From: Candidatus Pelagisphaera phototrophica | GTDB taxonomy: Bacteria; Verrucomicrobiota; Verrucomicrobiia; Opitutales; Opitutaceae | Direction of reading: 5' to 3' | DNA length: 64,000 bases | Assembly: GCF_014529625.1 (NCBI RefSeq) | Contig: NZ_CP076039.1 | Coordinates: 3,782,001 to 3,846,000 of the forward strand | In this document: piece after piece, positions 22,495 through 32,984 of the stretch | Layout of the letters: each line of letters starts with the position of its first letter | Numbering within the stretch: the first letter of the stretch is position 1 | Notes under the pieces: model-generated | Database searches by the model: none | Told to the model about the DNA's origin: nothing | What the model saw: the letters and a program-made list of their open reading frames with translations, nothing else | Position numbers and translations under genes: made by a program

Positions 22495-25400
22495 CTACTT
22501 GTACTCCAGTTCGCTTTGACGACCTAGTTTGACATCCAAACCGAGCGACTGTATTTCTTTAATCAGTACATTAAATGACTCCGGCGTTCCTGCCTGAAGA
22601 GTCGAATCACCCTTTACAAGAGATTCGTAAATCTTGGTACGACCTTGAACATCATCGGATTTGACTGTGAGAAGCTCTTGAAGAGTATAGGCCGCTCCAT
22701 AGGCTTCGAGAGCCCAGACCTCCATTTCTCCGAAACGCTGGCCACCGTACTGAGCTTTACCACCCAGTGGTTGCTGAGTAACCAATGAATAAGGACCAAC
22801 CGCACGAGCATGGATCTTATGAGAAACCAAGTGATTCAGTTTCATCATATAAACCCAGCCTACGACCACTTCCTGATCTAGCTTCTCTCCAGAGCGGCCA
22901 TCGTAAAGGACACTCTTACCTGTCGTTGGCAATCCAGCATCCGCCAAGTGCTGACGAACGGTAACTTCTGGAATACCATCAAAGACCGGCGTCGAAACCT
23001 TCATTCCCAGCACTTTACAGGCCCAGCCCATGTGGGTTTCCAAAACCTGTCCGACATTCATTCGGGAGGGAACCCCCAACGGATTTAGACAGATTTGAAT
23101 CGGAGTGCCATCGGGAAGATAGGGCATGTCTTCCTCAGGAACGATCTTCGCGACAACACCTTTGTTACCGTGACGCCCTGCCATTTTGTCACCTACCTTA
23201 AGTTTTTCCTTGGTAGCGATATAGACCTTAACCTGCTTGATCACACCTTGTGTAGAATCATCACCGGTTTCAATATTAGCAGTCTTTCGCTCGCGATCGG
23301 ATTCCAACTCATCGAACTTACCTTGATAAGAACTGATGATCTCCATGATCTTTATACGAACTGGCGAGGGATCGATTTCTACGTGCTTGGAGACAGCGGC
23401 CAGTTTACGAAGAAGTGTTTTCGTGATCTTGCGATTCGCAGGGATGATGATTTCGCCGTTCTGGCCATTGACCACATCCAATGGAATTTTCTCCCCCAAA
23501 AGAATGTTAGACAGCGCTTCGGTCAGTCCCTCGCGAAGCTTATCCATCTGAGTCTTGTATTCCTCATTGATCTGCTTCACCTGACGACGTCGATCCGAAG
23601 GGCTCAAACGTTCGCGTTCGTAGTCAATACGACTCGAAACTTTCACGTCCATTATGATACCTTCAACACCTGATGGCACGACGAGAGAGGTATCTTTAAC
23701 ATCCGCGGCCTTTTCACCAAAGATGGCGCGCAGCAGCTTCTCTTCCGGAGCGAGTTCAGTCTCGCTCTTAGGTGTAATTTTACCCACCAGAATATCACCT
23801 GGATGCACTTCAGCCCCGACGCGAATAACCCCGTCGTGATTCAGGTTCCGCAGAGCTTCCTCCCCGACGTTCGGAATGTCTCGAGTGATTTCTTCCGGTC
23901 CGAGCTTCGTGTCTCGAGCAGTTACTTCAAATTCAGCTACGTGGATCGAAGTGTAGATGTCATCCTTCAGTACTTTTTCAGATATAAGAATAGCATCCTC
24001 AAAGTTGTATCCGTTCCACGGCATGAACGCCACCAGGATATTTCGGCCGAGAGCTAGCTCACCCTGTTGAGTGCAGGGGCCGTCCGCTACGATGTCGCCC
24101 GCTTTGACTGGCTGACCCTTGGAAACAATCGGTTTCTGGTTAAAGCAGGTGCCCGCATTGGACCGCATAAACTTACGCAGTTCAATTACATGAACACCGT
24201 TTGCATCATCCGATACAGGTTTGCTAAAAAAGTGCTCCGGTAAATTTCCATCGTCTGTAATGACAATCTTGTTTGCGTCCACAGAAGCCACGATTCCATC
24301 GTGATCTGTCACGCATACCGTCTTCGAGTCACGAGCAACGCGCTCTTCGATTCCAGTTCCCACCAATGGAGAATCCGCTTTTAGAAGTGGAACCCCTTGA
24401 CGTTGCATGTTTGAACCCATGAGGGCTCGGTTAGCATCGTCATGCTCGAGGAAAGGAATCAGTCCTGCCGCAACCGATACGAGCTGCTTAGGCGAAACGT
24501 CCATGAAATTGACTTGTTCCTTGTCGACCTCGAGAAACTCTCCGCTTTGACGAACCGTCACTTTGCCAACAAAATTACCTTTGTCGTCCAGTTCAGAATT
24601 AGCCTGGGCAATGATCTTGCCTTCTTCCTGGTCCGCATTAAGATAGCGAATTTCCTCTGATACTCTGCCCTTCTCGACTACACGGTATGGGGTTTCGATA
24701 AAGCCAAACTCGTTGACGCGAGCAAATGTTGAGAGCGAATTGATAAGACCGATATTGGGTCCTTCAGGCGTCTCAATAGGACAAATACGACCGTAGTGAG
24801 AAGGATGCACGTCGCGCACTTCGAATCCCGCACGTTCACGATTCAAACCACCTGGCCCAAGAGCGGATAGACGCCTTTTGTGCGTCAGTTCAGCCAATGG
24901 ATTGATTTGGTCCATAAACTGGGACAACTGGCTGCGCGCAAAGAAATCGCGAATTACCGTCGTCAGCGCTTTAGGATTAATCAGCTTCTGTGGTGTTATC
25001 GAATCAACACTTTGATCATAGAGGGTCATGCGCTCGCGCACAAGACGCTCTGTACGAGAAAGACCGAGACGACACTGGTTGGCGAGAAGTTCACCAACGG
25101 TTCGCACACGACGACTTCCCAAGTGATCGATATCATCCAGATAACCTTCGCCACCTTTGAGCTTAATCAGGTACTTTGTGGCGAGCACAATGTCATCGCC
25201 TTCCAACGTTCGCTGCTCGACATCAACATCCATCTCTAGCTTTTGATTAATCTTGTAGCGGCCAACGCGTCCAAGATCGTAGCGCTTGGGATCAAAGAAA
25301 AGCCGCTTCAACAACGCCTTCGCATTTGCCGTCGTCGGTGGTTCACCCGGGCGAAGACGCTTGTAGATTTCCTTGAGAGCCTCTTCCTCGTTTTGGGTAG

Positions 25401-26268
25401 TGTCCTTCTTGAGAGCTCTAACGATTGCCCCTTCATCCGATGAAGTGTCTATGATCTTCAGTGCGGGAATACCATGAGACTCAAACTCTCTTACAATCGC
25501 TTTTGTTAACGGCTCAAAAGCACGGGCGATGACCACTCCTTTTTCCGCGTCAACGGCATCCTCAACCAAGACATACTGACTGACATTCTCCTTGGACATG
25601 GCTTCGCCTACCGGCATCTCCTCGATCGAATAGAATAGATTGAGAATATCGATGTCCGAGCTGTACCCTACCGCTCTTAATAGAGTTGTAATAAGGAACT
25701 TGCGACGACGACGACGGCGGTCGAGATAAACGTAGAGCAGATCATTATTGTCGAACTGCACTTCAAGCCAAGTACCACGATCGGGAATCACCCGATAGGA
25801 ATGAAGTAGCTTACCGTTAGTATGCGGCGTCACTTCATAGCAAATCCCAGGGGAACGGTGTAACTGGCTAACAACCACGCGCTCGGCGCCGTTAATAATG
25901 AACGACCCCCGGCTTGTAACCATGGGCATCTCACCCATGTAAATTTCTTCATCCTTGAGGTTGTCTTCTTCACGCAAACGAAGCTTAACGTACAGGGGAA
26001 CCGAATAAGTGATGCCCTCACGGATACACTCAATTTCGGTCGCCTTCGGGTCTCCAATCGTGTAAGAAACGAATTCCAGAACAAGACGCCCATCATAGCT
26101 TTCGATGGGGAAGACTTCGCGAAAGACAGCCTCGATACCGTCGTTCTTTCGTTCGAGTATCGGGGTGTCCTTCTGCAGAAAATCCAGGTAGGAGTTGATC
26201 TGAATTTCAATCAGATTTGGTGGACTTAGAGTGTCCTTGAGTTTTCCGAAATTGATGCGGTCGGCCAT
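22495..26268 (-). CDS. rpoB: RNA polymerase beta subunit
   Basis: The product is 1257 aa, shorter than E. coli beta (1342). Standard motifs are present: [60 protein letters not shown], the [15 protein letters not shown] segment and the C-terminal [20 protein letters not shown]. In the rifampicin cluster the residues aligned with E. coli Asn518 and Ser522 are Ile and Ala, while the main contact residues (equivalents of Gln513, Asp516, His526, Ser531) are conserved. It begins 161 bp after rplL with a strong hairpin in between. Confidence 0.97.
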   Translation of the reverse strand: MADRINFGKLKDTLSPPNLIEIQINSYLDFLQKDTPILERKNDGIEAVFREVFPIESYDGRLVLEFVSYTIGDPKATEIECIREGITYSVPLYVKLRLREEDNLKDEEIYMGEMPMVTSRGSFIINGAERVVVSQLHRSPGICYEVTPHTNGKLLHSYRVIPDRGTWLEVQFDNNDLLYVYLDRRRRRRKFLITTLLRAVGYSSDIDILNLFYSIEEMPVGEAMSKENVSQYVLVEDAVDAEKGVVIARAFEPLTKAIVREFESHGIPALKIIDTSSDEGAIVRALKKDTTQNEEEALKEIYKRLRPGEPPTTANAKALLKRLFFDPKRYDLGRVGRYKINQKLEMDVDVEQRTLEGDDIVLATKYLIKLKGGEGYLDDIDHLGSRRVRTVGELLANQCRLGLSRTERLVRERMTLYDQSVDSITPQKLINPKALTTVIRDFFARSQLSQFMDQINPLAELTHKRRLSALGPGGLNRERAGFEVRDVHPSHYGRICPIETPEGPNIGLINSLSTFARVNEFGFIETPYRVVEKGRVSEEIRYLNADQEEGKIIAQANSELDDKGNFVGKVTVRQSGEFLEVDKEQVNFMDVSPKQLVSVAAGLIPFLEHDDANRALMGSNMQRQGVPLLKADSPLVGTGIEERVARDSKTVCVTDHDGIVASVDANKIVITDDGNLPEHFFSKPVSDDANGVHVIELRKFMRSNAGTCFNQKPIVSKGQPVKAGDIVADGPCTQQGELALGRNILVAFMPWNGYNFEDAILISEKVLKDDIYTSIHVAEFEVTARDTKLGPEEITRDIPNVGEEALRNLNHDGVIRVGAEVHPGDILVGKITPKSETELAPEEKLLRAIFGEKAADVKDTSLVVPSGVEGIIMDVKVSSRIDYERERLSPSDRRRQVKQINEEYKTQMDKLREGLTEALSNILLGEKIPLDVVNGQNGEIIIPANRKITKTLLRKLAAVSKHVEIDPSPVRIKIMEIISSYQGKFDELESDRERKTANIETGDDSTQGVIKQVKVYIATKEKLKVGDKMAGRHGNKGVVAKIVPEEDMPYLPDGTPIQICLNPLGVPSRMNVGQVLETHMGWACKVLGMKVSTPVFDGIPEVTVRQHLADAGLPTTGKSVLYDGRSGEKLDQEVVVGWVYMMKLNHLVSHKIHARAVGPYSLVTQQPLGGKAQYGGQRFGEMEVWALEAYGAAYTLQELLTVKSDDVQGRTKIYESLVKGDSTLQAGTPESFNVLIKEIQSLGLDVKLGRQSELEYK

Positions 26269-26364
26269 GGCGATTTCTTGCGTGAAAAGCTAGATTAGAT
26301 GCGTGATTATGTTGGAAAAACAGTCGAGAAAAGATGGATTCCCGGCTGGCATTTAGAGACAGGA

Positions 26365-26394
26365 AAGACAGGCGCACGAAAACGCGCCTGTCTT
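26365..26394 (-). terminator. Hairpin between rplL and rpoB (probable attenuator)
   Basis: AAGACAGGCGC (26365-26375) and GCGCCTGTCTT (26384-26394) form a perfect 11-bp stem with an 8-base loop. It lies 35 bp after rplL and about 96 bp before rpoB. The downstream T-tract on the minus strand is short and interrupted (TCTTTCC), so partial rather than full termination is expected. An attenuator between rplL and rpoB is well known in E. coli, where it lowers polymerase relative to ribosomal protein output. The same role is inferred here. Confidence 0.75.
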
Positions 26395-26429
26395 ACTGAG
26401 AAAGCTGTTTGGAACAGTACTGAGCAATG

Positions 26430-26819
26430 TTATTTGAGTTCTACCTTTGCGCCAGCAGCTTCGAGCTTGGATTTGATTTCTGCAGCTTCGTCCTTGGAAG
26501 CGGCTTCTTTGACTGTCTTCGGAGCACCCTCAACGAGGTCCTTAGCGTCCTTCAGGCCAAGACCGGTGATCGCACGCACTTCCTTGATCACATTGATCTT
26601 CTTAGCGCCGGCCTCGGCGAGGATAACGTCGAATTCAGTCTTTTCTTCTGCGGCTTCAGCGGCTTCTCCTCCACCTGCGCCAGGAGCAGCAGCTACGGCT
26701 ACGGGAGCAGCGGCACTAACGCCCCACTTTTCTTCCAGGTCTTTAACGAGTCCGGCAATATCTAGCACGGACTGGTTGCTAAGCCACTCGATTACGTCTT
26801 CTTTTTTTAGGTCTGCCAT
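26430..26819 (-). CDS. rplL: 50S ribosomal protein L7/L12
   Basis: The product is 129 aa. L7/L12 forms the mobile stalk that recruits translational GTPases. The N-terminal dimerisation helix is followed by an Ala/Gly/Pro/Val hinge ([20 protein letters not shown]) and the C-terminal factor-binding domain ([60 protein letters not shown]). It follows rplJ after 120 bp. Confidence 0.98.
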   Translation of the reverse strand: MADLKKEDVIEWLSNQSVLDIAGLVKDLEEKWGVSAAAPVAVAAAPGAGGGEAAEAAEEKTEFDVILAEAGAKKINVIKEVRAITGLGLKDAKDLVEGAPKTVKEAASKDEAAEIKSKLEAAGAKVELK

Positions 26820-26939
26820 TTTATTTTTGATCGGCTAGTTTGGTATTCCTCTTTTAAGGCCAAATCCGGCCCTAGCCTGTATCTTTAGTTATTTGGTTTT
26901 TGTGAGACGAAGGCACCCAAGCCCCCGAAATGATAAAAG

Positions 26940-27458
26940 TTAGTTTCCGCCCTCCGCGTCGACTTTCGCCTGAAGAACATTGAGAACGTTCTGTGGAACC
27001 GCATTGATGACGAACACCAACTGCTGCCCAGGTTGACTGAGCAAGCCAAGGAGTTGGGCACGAAGCGCTTCGATCGAAGGCAACTTAGAAAGAGCGACTA
27101 CCTCGTCACTCCCCAGTCGCTGGTTGCTGAGAACACCCACCTTGACTTCAATTTTTTCCTCTTTCGCAAAGAATTTAGTCAACACCTTGGCGACACCGGA
27201 AGGATTTTTACCTCCAATCACAATCGCATTCTGACCCGTAAGGTGGTCATCAAGCTCGGGGAACCCACGGCCTTTCGCGGCCACTTTGAGTATGTTGTTT
27301 TTGATGACATGAAATTCAGCCTCTTCTGCTGCGAGTTGTCCACGTAGACTCGCAATATCAGGAACAGTCGCACGCTCATAGTCGGCAACAAATACGTAAT
27401 CAGATTTGTCGAGATGAGAATTTATCTCATCTACTAGAAATTGTTTTTCCGGTCTCAT
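26940..27458 (-). CDS. rplJ: 50S ribosomal protein L10
   Basis: The product is 172 aa. L10 anchors L7/L12 dimers to 23S rRNA and, in many bacteria, represses rplJL translation. The N-terminal domain has MRPEKQFLVDEINSHLDKSD, YVFVADYERATVPDIASLRG and FHVIKNNILKVAAKGRGFPE; a C-terminal helix that would bind L12 follows. It lies 23 bp after rplA. Confidence 0.96.
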   Translation of the reverse strand: MRPEKQFLVDEINSHLDKSDYVFVADYERATVPDIASLRGQLAAEEAEFHVIKNNILKVAAKGRGFPELDDHLTGQNAIVIGGKNPSGVAKVLTKFFAKEEKIEVKVGVLSNQRLGSDEVVALSKLPSIEALRAQLLGLLSQPGQQLVFVINAVPQNVLNVLQAKVDAEGGN

Positions 27459-27481
27459 TGTGTAACGTTTCTAGTTAAATT

Positions 27482-28174
27482 TTAGTATTTCGAATATTCG
27501 GATCCCGCTATTTTCAAGCCCGGGGTCATCGTGCCGGAGATACTCGCACTTCGAATGTACCGACCTTTGAAGCCTGCTGGCCTAGCTTTGCCGATCGCAT
27601 CCAAAATCGCGTTTACGTTTTCAGCGATTTGCTCTTTTGAGAAGGATCGTTTTCCAACGCCTACTCCCAAGGTAGCGCTCTTATCCAACTTGAACTCCAC
27701 TCGACCAGCCATCACTTCCTTAATCGCTTTATCGATATCTGGCGAGACCGTGCCTGCCTTTGGGTTTGGCATCAGGCCTTTTGGACCGAGAACACGGGCG
27801 ATCTTACGAACCTCCTTCATGGCATCCGGTGTCGCGACCGCCACATCAAAATCAACCCAGCCTCCTTGGACCTTTTCGATCATGTCTTCCAGTCCCGCTT
27901 CCGTCGCTCCCGCAGCTTTCGCTGCTTCAACATCGGAAGTGAATGCCAAGACACGAACCGTCTTTCCACTCCCGTGAGGCAACATCACCGTTCCACGAAC
28001 CATTTCTTCCCCCTTACGTGGATCAACGAGAAGCTTCATAGAAAGCTCCACAGTCTCGTCGAATTTCGCCTTGGGAAATTTCGCCAAAGTTTCGACAGCC
28101 TCTTCGACCGTATATTCTTTACTTAAATCGGCGGCCTCTTGCGCCGCTCGAAAACGTTTAGTCAGTTTAACCAT
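27482..28174 (-). CDS. rplA: 50S ribosomal protein L1
   Basis: The product is 230 aa. L1 forms the mobile stalk near the E-site and often represses the rplKA mRNA. Signature segments are FPKAKFDETVELSMKLLVDP, MLPHGSGKTVRVLAFTSDVE and ARVLGPKGLMPNPKAGTVSP, then VEFKLDKSATLGVGVGKRSF. The gene follows rplK after 64 bp; I could not identify an L1-binding mimic in that gap by eye. Confidence 0.97.
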   Translation of the reverse strand: MVKLTKRFRAAQEAADLSKEYTVEEAVETLAKFPKAKFDETVELSMKLLVDPRKGEEMVRGTVMLPHGSGKTVRVLAFTSDVEAAKAAGATEAGLEDMIEKVQGGWVDFDVAVATPDAMKEVRKIARVLGPKGLMPNPKAGTVSPDIDKAIKEVMAGRVEFKLDKSATLGVGVGKRSFSKEQIAENVNAILDAIGKARPAGFKGRYIRSASISGTMTPGLKIAGSEYSKY

Positions 28175-28238
28175 TTATTACTCCTTACAGTTCACACGCC
28201 TTTCGGCTCCTGCTTCATGGGTTTATATTTAATGAAAA

Positions 28239-28664
28239 TTAGTCGACGACCTCTATGCCCATCGATCGGGCCGTTCCTGCAATAATGCGTGACGCCATTT
28301 CGGGATCATTCGCATTGAGATCCGCCTTTTTCGTCTCAACGATTTCCAGTATCTGCTTTTTCGTGACCTTACCAACCTTGTCGCGATTCGGTACACCTGA
28401 ACCTTTGGCAAGACCAGCTGCCTTCTTCAGCAGCACAGCCGCAGGCGGGGACTTCAAAACGAAGCTGAATGACTTGTCTTGGTAGACTGAGATTACTACT
28501 GGGAGAATCGTTCCCGCTTGGGCCTGGGTCTTCGCATTATACTCCTTGCAAAAGGCCATAATGTTGACCCCAGCAGCACCCAGCGCAGGACCCACAGGAG
28601 GAGCTGGATTGGCACCGCCAGCAGGCAGTTGCAGACGAATAGTTCCGGTTATTTTCTTTGCCAT
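28239..28664 (-). CDS. rplK: 50S ribosomal protein L11
   Basis: The product is 141 aa. L11 lies at the GTPase-associated centre and is the thiostrepton and stringent-response contact. It contains [40 protein letters not shown] and the C-terminal RNA-binding domain ([17 protein letters not shown]). It is followed by rplA and preceded by nusG after 9 bp. Confidence 0.98.
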   Translation of the reverse strand: MAKKITGTIRLQLPAGGANPAPPVGPALGAAGVNIMAFCKEYNAKTQAQAGTILPVVISVYQDKSFSFVLKSPPAAVLLKKAAGLAKGSGVPNRDKVGKVTKKQILEIVETKKADLNANDPEMASRIIAGTARSMGIEVVD

Positions 28665-28673
28665 CTGATAATT

Positions 28674-29249
28674 CTAGCTAGTTATGCGTTCGACTTGCCA
28701 ATACTCCAACTCCACTGGCGTGAAACGGCCAAAAATGGAAACGGATACCTTGAGCTTGCCTTTTTCCGGATCAATTTCGTCGATCCGGCCATTGAGATTA
28801 AGAAAAGGTCCATCGGTAATTTTCACTTCCTCACCGACTTCGTATTGTATTTTCGGAGTCTCCTTGCCTGAAGCCGCTTCTATCTGGCTCAGGATCGTAT
28901 CGATCTCCGACTTTTTGAGAGGGGCCGGCCGATCGCCGCCCACGAAATTGATGACACCCGCTGTCTCCCGCACGAAATACCAAGGCTTGTTTAGCAATTT
29001 GCCATCGTTATCATAGAGCCGCATGCGCACGAAGGCGTATCCGGGATAAAACTTGCGGGTTATCTGAGTCTTTTTGCCATTCTTTACCTCTACAACATTT
29101 TCAGTCGGAACAAGGACCTCGAAAACGTAGTCCTCCATTTCCTCCTCGACAATAAACTTGTCCAGGTATCGCTTCACTTTTCCTTCCTGATTGGAAAGTG
29201 TCTGGATTACGTACCATTCCCCGAGGTCTTTTGCTCTTGTTTCAGTCAT
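28674..29249 (-). CDS. nusG: Transcription elongation/antitermination factor NusG
   Basis: The product is 191 aa from the ATG at 29249. NusG binds RNA polymerase and couples it to S10 or Rho. The N-terminal domain begins GEWYVIQTLSNQEGKVKRYL and includes KFYPGYAFVRMRLYDNDGKL; the C-terminal KOW domain is GEEVKITDGPFLNLNGRIDE. An in-frame ATG eight codons upstream at 29273 overlaps the end of secE; neither start has a good Shine-Dalgarno, and I prefer the downstream one by family length. Confidence 0.95.
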   Translation of the reverse strand: MTETRAKDLGEWYVIQTLSNQEGKVKRYLDKFIVEEEMEDYVFEVLVPTENVVEVKNGKKTQITRKFYPGYAFVRMRLYDNDGKLLNKPWYFVRETAGVINFVGGDRPAPLKKSEIDTILSQIEAASGKETPKIQYEVGEEVKITDGPFLNLNGRIDEIDPEKGKLKVSVSIFGRFTPVELEYWQVERITS

Positions 29250-29260
29250 CGCTTCAGAGC

Positions 29261-29464
29261 TTAGCGCATCCATCCAGTGAAAAGATTCACCACGTTTGCC
29301 AAAGAGAAATCCGCCACTGCAATGAAGAGCCCCAGGATGGCGACTGAAATTAGAACGACGATCGTATGATCGCGGAGCTCAGTCCGCGTTGGCCACGAGG
29401 CTTTGTGCAATTCACTCCAGGTTTCGCTGGCGAACAGGCGGATGTTGCGGAAAGGATTTTTCAT
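29261..29464 (-). CDS. secE: Preprotein translocase subunit SecE
   Basis: The product is 67 aa, the short single-span form of SecE that clamps SecY. It has the conserved amphipathic segment SETWSELHKASWPTRTELRD and one C-terminal membrane helix (TIVVLISVAILGLFIAVADF). The frame extends upstream into the tRNA-Trp gene, so the ATG at 29464 (MKNPFRNIRLF) is the real start. It precedes nusG by 11 bp, the conserved pairing. Confidence 0.95.
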   Translation of the reverse strand: MKNPFRNIRLFASETWSELHKASWPTRTELRDHTIVVLISVAILGLFIAVADFSLANVVNLFTGWMR

Positions 29465-29481
29465 TAAACGAGTTTCGAGAA

Positions 29482-29557
29482 TGGCAGGGCAGGAGGGACT
29501 CGAACCCCCAACCAATGGTTTTGGAGACCACTACTCTACCAATTGAGCTACTACCCT
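29482..29557 (-). tRNA. tRNA-Trp (anticodon CCA)
   Basis: A 76-nt cloverleaf on the minus strand begins AGGGTAG and ends CTGCCCTG-CCA, with the CCA tail encoded. The anticodon loop CTCCAAA gives anticodon CCA. The acceptor, D and T arms (GGGGGTTCGAGTCCCTC) pair well. It sits between tuf and secE, a conserved neighbourhood in many bacteria. Confidence 0.97.
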
Positions 29558-29569
29558 ATAACCTTAAAT

Positions 29570-29614
29570 TTAAAAAACAGAATTGCCGAAACCCCATTAC
29601 GCGGGTTCCGGCAA
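29570..29614 (-). terminator. Intrinsic terminator after tuf
   Basis: On the minus strand TTGCCGGAACCC pairs with GGGTTTCGGCAA (outer limits 29583-29614) in a 12-bp stem with one G-T wobble and an 8-base loop. A run of six T residues follows at about 29573-29578. It lies 24 bp downstream of the tuf stop codon and just before tRNA-Trp, so the tRNA and secE-nusG are either served by read-through or by a promoter I cannot see. Confidence 0.85.
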
Positions 29615-29638
29615 GAAAAACAAACTGTAACGTTTCGC

Positions 29639-30829
<1,191 letters not shown>

Positions 30830-30844
30830 TTTTGGTTGTTAGTT

Positions 30845-30882
30845 ATTTATGTTAAGTAAAATTATTTGTGTTAAGTAAAATT
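30845..30882 (-). repeat. Two tandem 19-bp repeats in the tuf leader
   Basis: Positions 30845-30863 and 30864-30882 are direct repeats of 19 bp differing at one base. They are AT-rich and end 16 bp upstream of the tuf start, so they form most of the mRNA leader between the processed tRNA-Thr 3' end and tuf. They contain no obvious hairpin or ribosome-binding motif. They may be a binding site or a recent slippage duplication. Confidence 0.8.
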
Positions 30883-30928
30883 GAACTTTAAGCTTCCGAC
30901 ACCTCCAAAATAAAGGTCCTCGCTCGCA

Positions 30929-31004
<76 letters not shown>

Positions 31005-31039
31005 CTTTCCAAGTGGTGTGTGTCGAAAAAAGAAGCAAA

Positions 31040-31068
31040 AAGATGCCTAAGCCAAAATTTCCCGTCAA
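31040..31068 (-). promoter_or_regulatory. Candidate promoter of tRNA-Thr and tuf
   Basis: On the minus strand a -35 TTGACG (31063-31068) and a -10-like CATCTT (31040-31045) are separated by exactly 17 bp, about 36 bp upstream of the mature tRNA-Thr. The -35 box is close to consensus; the -10 is weaker. No other good pair occurs between the tRNA and the end of the next operon. Confidence 0.45.
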
Positions 31069-31097
31069 CTGAAATTTTAATAAATATTCACCCTTCT

Positions 31098-31841
31098 TCA
31101 CCGAGCGACTTTGACATGAAAAAAACCGTTGGTCAGCAAGCCTTTAGGAAGCAATTGAAGGACGATTAGGTTGCTCAATTGACTGTCGGCCTCTGAATTT
31201 CCTGCGGATTGATCAATAGATGGACGGCCAACCTGAAAGGAATCAACTACTTGAACAATAAATGAGGCGATGCCCCAGCTTCCCGGTATTTTCAGAATTT
31301 CATCCGCTACATTGTTATAGAACGTCTCTTCAAACACCGTTGCACCATCCCGCATTCGGACTACTTCAAGGTCTACGCCTTCTCTTGCCAGACTCTGGGT
31401 ATTCGCAGCGACTCTACCGAGTTGCCGGGTTGTCTGTAAGGGAAAGCCCAGTATCGTGTCTTTGGCAGAACCGGCTGGGCTCCACGTGTTTCCATAAACT
31501 GAGACAAACTCTCCATCCTCGGAGCCATAGATCGGCTGGTAATCAACAAAGATCTCCAAATCCGCCTCCACATAATCGCCTACACGATCAAAGTTGGCGG
31601 TATTCCAAGGGGTTGGTTGCATCAAGGGCTTAGGGTCGAACAACTCGATCTGCTGCTGCATTGTTAACGAAAGATCCCCTGAATCTGATCCGATGTAGGC
31701 TACTTTAGCAGCCTCTTTCCTCTTCTTCGGGCCGACTTCAACATCTCCAGGCGCAAGCAACGCCAGGCTCCAAAAAATGCCAATGTGAAGGATTCCGCCT
31801 ACAGCCACACCGACGATCCATCTGGAAGTTGACCGTCTCAT
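31098..31841 (-). CDS. Membrane-anchored protein in TonB position of an ExbB/ExbD operon
   Basis: The product is 247 aa. A short basic N-terminus is followed by one membrane helix (about residues 8-29, WIVGVAVGGILHIGIFWSLA), then a periplasmic region. This is the topology of TonB or TolA, and the gene directly follows exbD with an ATGA overlap (31838-31841). The periplasmic part has no recognised TonB C-terminal motif and no proline-rich spacer. Part of it (EVVRMRDGATVFEETFYNNV) could be a small folded domain. I infer an energy-transducing partner of the neighbouring ExbB/ExbD, but family membership is not shown by sequence. Confidence 0.6.
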   Translation of the reverse strand: MRRSTSRWIVGVAVGGILHIGIFWSLALLAPGDVEVGPKKRKEAAKVAYIGSDSGDLSLTMQQQIELFDPKPLMQPTPWNTANFDRVGDYVEADLEIFVDYQPIYGSEDGEFVSVYGNTWSPAGSAKDTILGFPLQTTRQLGRVAANTQSLAREGVDLEVVRMRDGATVFEETFYNNVADEILKIPGSWGIASFIVQVVDSFQVGRPSIDQSAGNSEADSQLSNLIVLQLLPKGLLTNGFFHVKVAR

Positions 31842-32299
31842 GGATTACCACCACCCAGTAAATCCGTCACCATCTCTGGATTTTCGGTCGCCCATTGGAT
31901 ATTACGATACCCTGCCGACTCAGCGATTTCCAGTATTGAGGTGAAAGTCTGAGCCGATACTGAGCCATCAATCCGGATGAGCAAAGACACGTTTTCAGAA
32001 ATTTCGCCCCGAATCCGAAGCATCTTCTCCAAAGTCTCCAATTTGAGGAGACGGTCTTCGAAGTAGATTTGCTCCTCTCCGCTCACCTCGTCCACAGACA
32101 TTACCTCGAGTCTCTGGGCAACCGAAGACTGAATGTGGTTTGCACGCGGCAAATCGATACTAATACCCGGAGCAATTACAAAATTGGAGCCGTAAAGCGT
32201 AGCGAAGAGGCCAATTACACATAGGTCGAAAAACGGCCAGAAATTGAGGCTCACAGCTTTGGGGACTTCACTCTTCAGATTTAGAGTCAACAGTCTCAT
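31838..32299 (-). CDS. ExbD/TolR-family transport protein
   Basis: The product is 153 aa. ExbD/TolR proteins form the proton-conducting stator with ExbB/TolQ. After a cytoplasmic N-terminus there is one membrane helix (LNFWPFFDLCVIGLFATLYG) containing the conserved Asp in FFDLC, then a periplasmic domain ending DLLGGGNP. I set the start at the ATG at 32299, preceded at good spacing by GAGGAGG. This start lies inside the end of exbB, giving a 32-bp overlap. Its stop overlaps the start of the next gene. Confidence 0.85.
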   Translation of the reverse strand: MRLLTLNLKSEVPKAVSLNFWPFFDLCVIGLFATLYGSNFVIAPGISIDLPRANHIQSSVAQRLEVMSVDEVSGEEQIYFEDRLLKLETLEKMLRIRGEISENVSLLIRIDGSVSAQTFTSILEIAESAGYRNIQWATENPEMVTDLLGGGNP

Positions 32300-32975
32300 T
32301 AACGCCCTCCTCTGTTGATATATTGGCATTCGCTTTGATCTCCACAAAGGTCAGTAGAAGTTCGCTACCCAGCCACTCCATCTCCTGAACTATTGAGTGA
32401 ATTCTCCCGACCAAGAAGTGGTGGCCCAAAATGCACACCGCGCTGAGAGCCAGTCCCGTCGCAGTCGAGATAAGGGCTTGCCACATGCTCCCGCTAAGAA
32501 ACCCAGCGTTTAGGTAAACACCTTGCTCCTCGTACTGGGAAAATGCGTCTATCAAGCCAATCAGCGTTCCCAAAAGCCCGAAAATCGGGGCTGCATGCGC
32601 TATTGCATACAAAGCTCCAATTCGCCGCTTAATAGGCCCCAACTCCACAACAGCAGCCTCTCTTACGGATTCGCGAATCTCTTCATCAGACTTTCGAAAC
32701 GACATCAATCCCGCCTTCACCATCGCGGCCGCAGGACCGGGAGTGTCCTGGCAAACGGTCAATGCCTCAACGAGTCTACCTTTCTTGAGCGTATTTTCAA
32801 TTCCCGCCAGGAACTCTCGTGACCGAATTTGGTTTCGGTGCAGGAAAAGTACCCTTTCAATGAATACAGCCAGGGCAGCAAGGCTCATTAAGAACATGGG
32901 CCACATAACGATGCCGCCTTGCTGAAATTTATCAAACAACTCTATGTGTATCGAATCTATGGTAGCGAAATACAT
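32268..32975 (-). CDS. ExbB/TolQ/MotA-family proton channel protein
   Basis: The product is 235 aa. Three membrane segments are apparent: near residues 22-40 (IVMWPMFLMSLAALAVFIER), about 120-142 (YAIAHAAPIFGLLGTLIGLI) and about 160-185 (MWQALISTATGLALSAVCIL). The MotA/TolQ/ExbB signature GLLGTLIGLIDAF and the ALISTATGLALS segment are clear. The protein pairs with ExbD in a proton-motive-force-driven motor. The gene lies 9 bp after the TPR protein gene, in a four-gene operon. Confidence 0.88.
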   Translation of the reverse strand: MYFATIDSIHIELFDKFQQGGIVMWPMFLMSLAALAVFIERVLFLHRNQIRSREFLAGIENTLKKGRLVEALTVCQDTPGPAAAMVKAGLMSFRKSDEEIRESVREAAVVELGPIKRRIGALYAIAHAAPIFGLLGTLIGLIDAFSQYEEQGVYLNAGFLSGSMWQALISTATGLALSAVCILGHHFLVGRIHSIVQEMEWLGSELLLTFVEIKANANISTEEGVNETVDSKSEE

Positions 32976-32984
32976 ATACCTAAT

